64,000 bases of DNA from the NCBI GenBank assembly GCA_963556145.1, contig OY744464.1:3844001-3908000 (forward strand). Direction: 5' to 3'. This DNA is from Hygrocybe punicea. Lineage: Eukaryota > Basidiomycota > Agaricomycetes > Agaricales > Hygrophoraceae. The translations under genes were made by a program, and so were the position numbers. Below are positions 33,701 to 42,700 of this stretch, one piece after another. The notes below the pieces were generated by a model. It did not search any database. It was not told the DNA's origin and saw only the letters and a program-made list of their open reading frames with translations. Numbering within the stretch: position 1 is the first letter of the stretch; every line of letters starts with the position of its first letter.

Positions 33701-36700
33701 GCAGAATTATCTTCCAGTGAAGAAATAAATTGTCAAAAACCAGAAGAGGATAACCTGGAATTTAATATGTCCTTGGAAGACATTCCAGATTTAATTAACT
33801 CTTATGGAGATATCATAGATTTGGAGACACCCTGCAGAAGTGACCCTGAAATTGATAAACCCCCTAGGATATCTGATGGACAGGCTCATGAAGAAGCTCC
33901 ATTGTCCTCAAAACCAGAATCAAATTCCAAAAGAAATTATTCTTATAAGGATATAGTGGAATTAGTTTTGGAGAACAATGGACAACAAGCAGATAAAAGT
34001 GCAGGTCCAGAGGAGACTACCACAGAACCCTCTGGCATGCAGAGGAACCCCCCCCAATTTTTAATCAATGAAATTCCACTTCCTCGTGCTGTAGATTGGA
34101 TCCACACTGAGTGGAACCCAAATGCGGCCCAGACGATCATTGCCGCGCTCGGCGATCAAATAGAAGACCGACCCCAATCAGCCCGTTTCCTTTTCGCATC
34201 GCCTCTCGGATATCGACTCCCTCCCAAGCGGGATCGCTTTGGGACTCCATTCGAACATGGGGTCCTCTTAAATACGACGCTGGCTGCCATGGATTCGTCC
34301 GGTGCCCCTCCTTCGTTGAGGATGGGGCACCTCGTTTTTCAGTTTTACCATGTATCACCACCCCCTTCGTATTCGACTTCGGACGACTCTACTTCAGAAT
34401 CTACGCTACATTTATCACCACTTTCTTCTATGTTCGACCCACGTCCACTGCTTCCACCGCTCCCTCCCGTCTCTACGTCTGCCACGTCACCACCGTCACC
34501 ACCCTCTTGTCCCTCGTCTCGTACCTTATCATCTCGCGCATCAACCCCGGCCATCAACAGCCGTATCGATGGCGACGACCAGAGCGAGTACGCGGACGAT
34601 GAATGGAATTGCGACAACTCCATTGAAGGATGGGAGTGGGATGATGCCGTGAGTCGTTATAATCACGCCCTCAAAAAATGTTCATTACCCCCTCGTAAGA
34701 TGCACGAATCCGACTCAGATGACAAACGATTCGCCCCGGCGGTGAACGTTGCCATCGCTGAGGCCCCATTGGCCGCATTATTCACTATTCAATCAGCTAC
34801 TGGACCCTTTTTAAGCCCCCCCTCGAATCGTCCCCCCAGTCGCGAACGATCGACATCATATGCCGGTACCCATCATGAGCAACCCCCCACGGCTTCGCTC
34901 GTGCATAACCTCGTCGCACAAATAGTGCCATCCGTCAACATGGACCTCCCCGACTTCGACAACGACCTCCGCGATTACACCACGGCCAAATCACGATCGC
35001 ACACGATAGCGGTATGTAATGATCGCGACCCGTCTATATCTCTCGTTAATAACACTATGGAGGCACAGGAATTACCTGCCCCCTTGCGCTTCCTTGCTAC
35101 ATCGAATATCCATATCACACGCCATCCCATTTCATCCGCGCGCGATAACCCACCTACACCACCTAGCCTACTCTATCCTGAACAGGAACCACCCCCAAGA
35201 CCCCTCCTCAATGGACCCTGGTTCCCTCAAGACCTCCGCTTCCCATTTCAGTCACCCCCTCCTTCCCCTTCCCCATCTTTCTTTCGTGATCCTTATGCCA
35301 CCCCTTCTCCTATAGTGTCACCCATGTATTCTCCTGTTTTAAATTCTTTTAGTCCAGATTGTGATCCCTTTGAAGAATCCCCATCTACTGTTTATGAAGT
35401 CCCCAATGCTGATCCAAGAGATCCAGCCAATGTAAATTACCTGGAATACCTTGTACACCCACCTTCCTCTATCAATGATGATAGTTCTTCCTTGTACATG
35501 GATCAGGAAGACCCAGCTGAAGAAGACAATGTCTCCTCAGACACACCCCTCATTCCCAATATTCAGACTCTTAGGCCACCCATCCCTTGTCCAAATTTGG
35601 AGGAGACTGGAGACAGTGACAATAGAATTCAAGGACTCCCACCCAGCAGGACCTGGATCAGTCCTGAATCCATTTTTGGATCTTCAGATGAAGAATATTC
35701 GGATTCTTCAGACTCTTCAGATTGTTCAATGGACCTGGAGACAGACTCAGAAGATGAATTGGATATGTTTAGATGGGAGGATGAAGTGAAGGACCATCCA
35801 ACAATCAGCCCTAATCCAGGATCAAGTTCTCATTGTGACCCACCTCCCCCAGTTGTATCTACAACTGATGTGGACATTCTCAAAGCTAGTTCATTAAATC
35901 CAATGGCCAAGCCATTCATTCCATCAACATCCATTCACAAATCAGATGATCCCTGGCCCCCTCCAGAAGGAGCAGAGATCACCTCATTGTCTGATGAAGA
36001 TACACAGATTCCTTTTGACAAGGCAAAGTCTTTACATGCCTTGGAGACCAATATTCCTCAAGAGAATAATTCTAGATTGTTATCCCCTATTTCTCTGGAA
36101 ACCACCCCTGCTCTTAGGTCTACTTTCCCAGAGACCAATCTTCTCTGTCAATTGGAAGCTGAAATACCCCTTCAATCTTCATCTATCCCCATTCAAGTAT
36201 TCGCTATTACTACTTCAGATCAAGGCCATTCACAATCTCATGATCATTCACAACCTCATGATCATCCACAACCTCGTGACTTAGCTGCAGCACAGATCCT
36301 TGCAGCTGAGCCAGACTTCCATACTACTCAGGATGTTCATTTGGGAATTCTTAGTGCAATTCGTGGTGCCATTGTAGAAGGAATTCGTCGTATTGCAGCA
36401 AGACTCGCTACTCAAGCTTGGAAGTCTCGCATTGACCAGAGACCTGTCAATGATCCAGTTCGTCTCTACTTCTATCGTCAATGCTATTTGTTTCGTTTTC
36501 TGGACAGAGAAAACAAACTACCTCCTCCATCCAATCCTACTTCTCACAACAAGCCTATTCGTTTTCTGGAATCCAACCCCCTTCTCACTCATGAAGAAAT
36601 TGAATTTCTTCGAAATGCTTCCATGGTATTTCGCTCCAATCGCAGATTTCTACTTGCAGATGCAATTAACGCTGTCCTGGACATGCGCTTTCGTCGCTCT

Positions 36701-39700
36701 GATACAATCAATGCTCTCTTCGATGAAGGATACTTTGACATACCAGATTTCAGCAGACCCCGTCATAGGCCTTCTCAATAAAGGACAGCATCCAATTTTG
36801 ACAAGTCTGTTTTGTATATTTGAACCAATGATTTTATTTTATATGCTGCTCTTTCTGTTGATGTACAGATTTTTCTTTTCCTTTACAGAATTGCTCTTAT
36901 GTCTTTTTCTCATTATAGTTGAACTCTTACCCCTAATCTCCATAATCTCCAGAATTGTTGTTTTTTGTTTACACTTTCTTTTGAATTTTTTCTTGCAGGA
37001 CAATACCCTGAAGAGTATCGTTACTAGTCCAGAGGATTCTAGTACTGTACAAGCCACTGCAGTCAATGAAGAACCACTCTTTGTCCTGTATGCCACTGTG
37101 CATCACCAAGAAGAATCAGATAATCCCATCCCTAATTGTTCAGTCAAGAACACCATGATCCATATAGAAGATAAATCAGACTCTGAAAATGGAAATTCTG
37201 AAGAGGCAGATGCTATGCCCTTTCTTCTAGAAATTTCAGATTCAGAAGATGATGATGAAGAAGAAGCAGATTATTATTATACCATTGGAGGAAGAGAAGA
37301 GACCTTACCATACAGTGAGGATGACATCCTCATTGTCCCTTCTCAAGACTATGATGTTGAAGGATATCCAAATGTGCTGACAGCTTACAAGAGAGTTGAT
37401 CAGAAAGTGCATCCAGTGCAAGGAACATTCCCAGAGACTGCTAGAGTCACAAGGCAGTTTCCCCATGACCCCCTTGCCAATCTCCCTCAATTGCCAACAC
37501 ACCCTCCAACATTCACCCCTACCCAGAAACTCTCATTGGAACGTTTAGAGTTTCTCAATATCAATCATACAGGATTTTTATGGCCAGAAGAAGAGAAATT
37601 ATTTGCTCATGTGATGTTCCTCAATCAAGAATCTATTGCATTTGAAGACAATAAGAGAGGAACACTCAAGGATTCATATTTCTCCCCATATATCATGCCA
37701 GTAATCCCACATACCCCATGGGTATATCGGAACATCCCTATCCCCCCAGGAATTAGAGAAAAAGTCATTGAAGTCCTCAAGCTCAAGGTTGAAGCCAATG
37801 TATATGAAGCCAGTCAATCTTCATATAGATCCAGGTGGTTTTGTGTGTTGAAGAAAGATGGAAAGCTTCGAATTGTCCATGACCTGCAGCCTCTGAACAA
37901 AGTCACTATCAGAGATGCTGGACTTTTACCCATTATTGATGACTTTGTGGAGCCATTTGCTGGAAGGCAATGCTACACAGTGTTTGATTTAATGTGGGGA
38001 TTTGATGCTAGGAAAGTCCATCCAGATTCACGCGATATGACTGCATTTTGGTCACCCCTTGGATTACTTCACCTTACATCACTGCCCACTGGATTCACCA
38101 ATTCACCTGCTGAATTCCAGAGATGCATGACTCTCGTTCTTCAAGATGAAATGCCTGAGATAGCCAATATCTTTATTGATGATTGCTCTATCAAAGGACC
38201 AGTTTCAAATTACCTGGACACAGAAGGAAAACCAGAAGTGCTCACAGACAACCCAGGAATCAGGAGATTCATCTGGGAACATGCTTGTGATGTACATCGC
38301 ATAATGCACAGAATTAAACGTGCTGGAGCTACTTTTTCAGCCAAGAAGACACAGATTTGCAGACAAGAAGCTATTATAGTCGGACAGAAGTGTACCCCAG
38401 CAGGACGCATTCCTGAAGATGACAAAGTTTCAAAAGTTCTTAGTTGGCCACCACTCAAGACTCCCAGAGATGTCAGAGGATTTTTGGGACTCTGTGGCAC
38501 AGTTCGTGTTTGGATTCAAGATTATTCCCTTCTTGCAAGACCTCTCACAGAATTAGTTCACAAAGGAGCAGAGTTCATTTGGGATGAAAGGAGACAAGCA
38601 GCCTTTGATACTCTGAAGCAAAGAGTATCATCAGCTCCTGCTTTAAATCCCATTGACTATCATTCAGACAACCCTGTCTTTTTATCAGTTGATAGCAGTG
38701 CTATCGCTGCAGGATTTATTCTCTCACAGATTGATGACAATGGAAGACGCCGTCCAGCTCGTTATGGATCACTACCCATGAATGAAAGAGAGTCTAGATA
38801 TTCCCAGCCCAAATTGGAATTATATGGACTCTATCGCGCATTACGTCACTGGCGAATTCATCTTATTGGAGTGAAGAATTTGCATGTTGAAGTTGATGCT
38901 AAATACATCAGAGGCATGCTCAATGAACCTGATCTCCAACCCAATGCCGCAATCAACAGATGGATTCAGGGAATCCTTCTTTTTGATTTCAAATTAATTC
39001 ATGTCCCAGCAAAGCAATTTAAAGGACCAGATGCCCTCTCCAGGAGAGAATTAGCAGAGGATGAAGAAATAATAGAACATGATGATTCCTGGCTGGATGA
39101 CATTGCACTGCTCATTCATGTCCCAGACCCTCACCAAATCAAGAGATATTGTTTCTCCACTCCCACAAAATTGCCATACAAGACTAGCACACTCCCATCC
39201 TCAAATGCTCCTAGATCAAAACAGGAGAAATACTTCAGGATGTATATCATTTCCTCTCCACCCTAGAAATGCCTCCTACAGAATCTTTGCAGGCTCGTAA
39301 AAGATTTCTGAAGAAGGTTTCGGAATTCTATCTTAAAGCAAGAGACATGTTCAAGAGAAATGGAAAACGATCTCCTTTATTGGTTATCATGAACCCAAAG
39401 AAGAGAGTAGCCATTCTAACTCAGGCTCATGAGAACCTAGGACATAAAGGAGAACATGCAGTATTCGATTTAGTACGACTTCGTTTCTATTGGCCACACC
39501 TTAGGTCAGATGTTCGCCATCATGTTTCATCCTGTCATGAATGTCAAATTCGTACCTTAAAGAAGATGGAGATATCCCCTACCATTTCTACTCCCACCAC
39601 TCTATTCCAAAAGGTTTACATTGATGTGATGTCTATGCCACCATCAGGAGGATTCAATTTCATTGTTGCTGCCCGTGATGATCTCTCAGGCACAACTGAA

Positions 39701-42700
39701 GTTCGCGCCATTCGTTCCAACAATTCCCAGAACCTAGCAAAGTTCTTCTGGGAACAGATCTATTGTCGCTATGGAGCCATTGGTCATGTAGTCACAGACA
39801 ATGGAAGCGAAGTCAAAGGTGCATTTGAAATCCTACTTCGTCGTATGAAGATTCCTCAGGTTCGCATCACACCTTACAACAAACATGCCAATGGAGTAGT
39901 GGAACGTGGACATTTCACATTAAGAGAAGCTATTGTCAAATCTTGTGACAAGGACAAATTTGGAGGAATTCGAAACTGGCATAAGCATGTTGAAGCTGCT
40001 ATGTTCGCAGATCGAATCACAGTCAGTAGTGTGACAGGATATTCACCCTACTACCTCCTACATGGAATGCACCCTCTCCTACCATTTGATCTTTCAGAAG
40101 CAACCTTTATGGTTGAAGGCTTTCGTTCAGGCCTCTCTACCTCAGAATTGCTGATGCTTCGCATCAGGCAATTAGAAAGGCATCAAGAAGACATAGACAA
40201 AGCAGCTACCACATTGGAACAAGCACGTTTCAGATCAAAATTGCAATTTGAACGCAGATTCCATAAACGTTTGCAGAAACGCAATTATGAACCAGGAGAA
40301 TTAGTCTTAATTCGGAACAGTAGACTGGAATCTACTGTAGGAAAATTCAAGACTGAACCACGCTATCTTGGACCCTTTGAAGTTGTTCAAAGAACTCCCA
40401 AAGGGAACTACATATTGAAGGAACTAGATGGAACCGAACATGCTGAACGTTACGCAGCGTTTAGAATCCTGCCATATATTTCTCGGAATCACCCATTCCT
40501 TCTAGACCCAATTGATCCAGAAGATTCGGACAATCCCATGGATTCAAGCTCAGACCAAGATTCCCCTATCAAACCCGATTCCATTCATTTGGATAAAAAT
40601 ACATCACACCAGTATTAATGGAAGAAATAAAATACGATATCGCGCCATGCTTAGTCCAAGAAATAATGAAGAATCGTGTATGGAGATGAGATGTAAAAAG
40701 TGACAGACAAACAGTGACCCCACCCAGATCCTAGAAGCCAATCCCAGATATTCCACCCCTGCTACATGCCCAGAGACCAGTGTACCACTCTACGGAAGGA
40801 CATCCCCCATTCCCACCTCCCATCGTTGCCAGCAACGAACGTACAATTGCTGGAGCTCGGAATTAGAAAAATAACGCAAGACTAGGCCAAGAAATAGTTA
40901 ATGACAAGAAAAGCGTTTACAAAAGAACGACTCACCACCCTTTTTCGAAAAGGGGCCGTTGTTTTTTTTAGGAGAATAAATAATTGGGGCAAGCAGAATT
41001 CATAGCCGTGGATAGTTACGATTCCCTGGCAGCGGAATAGCAGGAGAAAAGGAGCTGGCGCTCGAACGCGCAGGACAAAGCTGAGGAAAAAGGGGAACGC
41101 AAATGTCAGTCTAATATACGCTCCTACCCATCAAACACATGGCACACATGTGCTCAGCAACCATATGACCAGAAGCCTGGACCGAATTGTGGCGCATCAC
41201 ACATCAGACCCTTAGAATTCCCAAACTGGAAATTTGTTACCAATTGACAAATTGGGACACATCAATCATTTACCTAATGTAGACTATGTTGCCGCAGGCA
41301 CGCAACTAGCCTAAATCAGAACCATTGGACCAATATGCCGGACATGCCAAATACATTCATTGCCGAACCTGTTTATTTTTTTGGACACTACAAGTAGTGT
41401 TCTACACATTCCTTAATATCATGCCTTCTTCGCTCGATTCTTCAGATACTTCATTCACTATGCTCTCTCAATTTTCGAATGAAATCACCAGCGCTACAAT
41501 CAGCCCCTTTCCTATTGCCATTACTAGATGTCATCATGTCCACTTGACGCCCATAACCGTCCCTGATCGAATCTACACACCCGTTCCCCATCCCCGCATT
41601 TATCCTACCCAGTATCACCTACGTCACACTTATCCCAATCAAGAAACCGTATATCTTAGCGTAGCGCTTCTCAACAAGATTCAGAAGCCCCTTCTTCAAG
41701 GAGTCAACGTTTGGCTTCTTCGCTATACTCCGCCTAAGCAGATTACAATTGGAATGCACGTTACTGGATCTATGGGAGCAGGAGATGTAGAAAGAATTTG
41801 GACCATCAGGAATGGTTATGTTATTTTTCTTTGCAGCACGATCTTCAGAACTCATTTTTTATTAGCCGTTCCTCAATATTGGACACAAGAAGGTCAGGAG
41901 GACAGGACTGTAGGAATCACTGAGGCTGCAAGGAACTGGCTCGATTCTCTACAAGTGCTATTCTGCAGTTGATATTTTTTGAAGCACCCCACGTTCCTTA
42001 TTTTTTATTTGTTTTTTGTATTATCATCAACTCGAATCAACCCTCCGCATCCCTCACTGCTCTCTGACTAAGTCCAGAAAGTCAGACAAGAAACGATGTT
42101 TATCCTCCCTGTAAACCCTCATCCTCAGAAGCCATCATCAGCATATGGAATTCACCCCCACCGTCGCTACTCCCATGTTCATCACAGAATTCTTCCATCA
42201 CAACAATTTCAATTCACATTCACCTTTCCATCGGATTTGAAGGACAAATTTATATTGCTCATTCTGGAGTCCAGAATGGCCCAAGAATACATCCGAAACA
42301 GTAAATAGATGCACAAGATGCCCTGCATAGACAATTTCACAAGCATCTTGGTGATGGGAGGAATGATTTCATTGTTTGAAGAGTAGCAACTGGGGACAGT
42401 TGATTTTTCTTGTCTTGTGCGAATGTCATGATCCAAACAGGATTCGGATCAAAACATAGTAATATGCTGTCACTAGTCACCATCCCTACAGCACACATCA
42501 CATTACAAGGACCATTCATACTGGAATGCCCCCATCTGCATATGGAGTAGAAAGGAATACCCTTATCTGCATATAGGACACACAGGAAATCCTTATCTGC
42601 ACATAGGACATACATGAAACCCTTATCTAAACAAGGGACATGCAAGGAAACCCTTATCTACAGAAGGGACATACAAGAAAACCCTTATCTATGCAGAGGA

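Noticed and set aside
35604..35619. ACTGGAGACAGT in ORF1 of E as another copy of the hairpin motif
   Set aside because: Only a 4-bp stem, no RGGR loop and no purine tract; probably chance coding sequence.
36393..36998. Hydrophobic N-terminal 200 codons of the RT frame in E as a membrane protein
   Set aside because: It overlaps ORF1 and then a T-rich non-coding or intron-like stretch; the hydrophobicity follows from T-rich codons.
41325..41420. Signal peptide or envelope protein in the extra ORF of E
   Set aside because: Only one weak hydrophobic stretch at a doubtful start; no second membrane segment or fusion-type motif.
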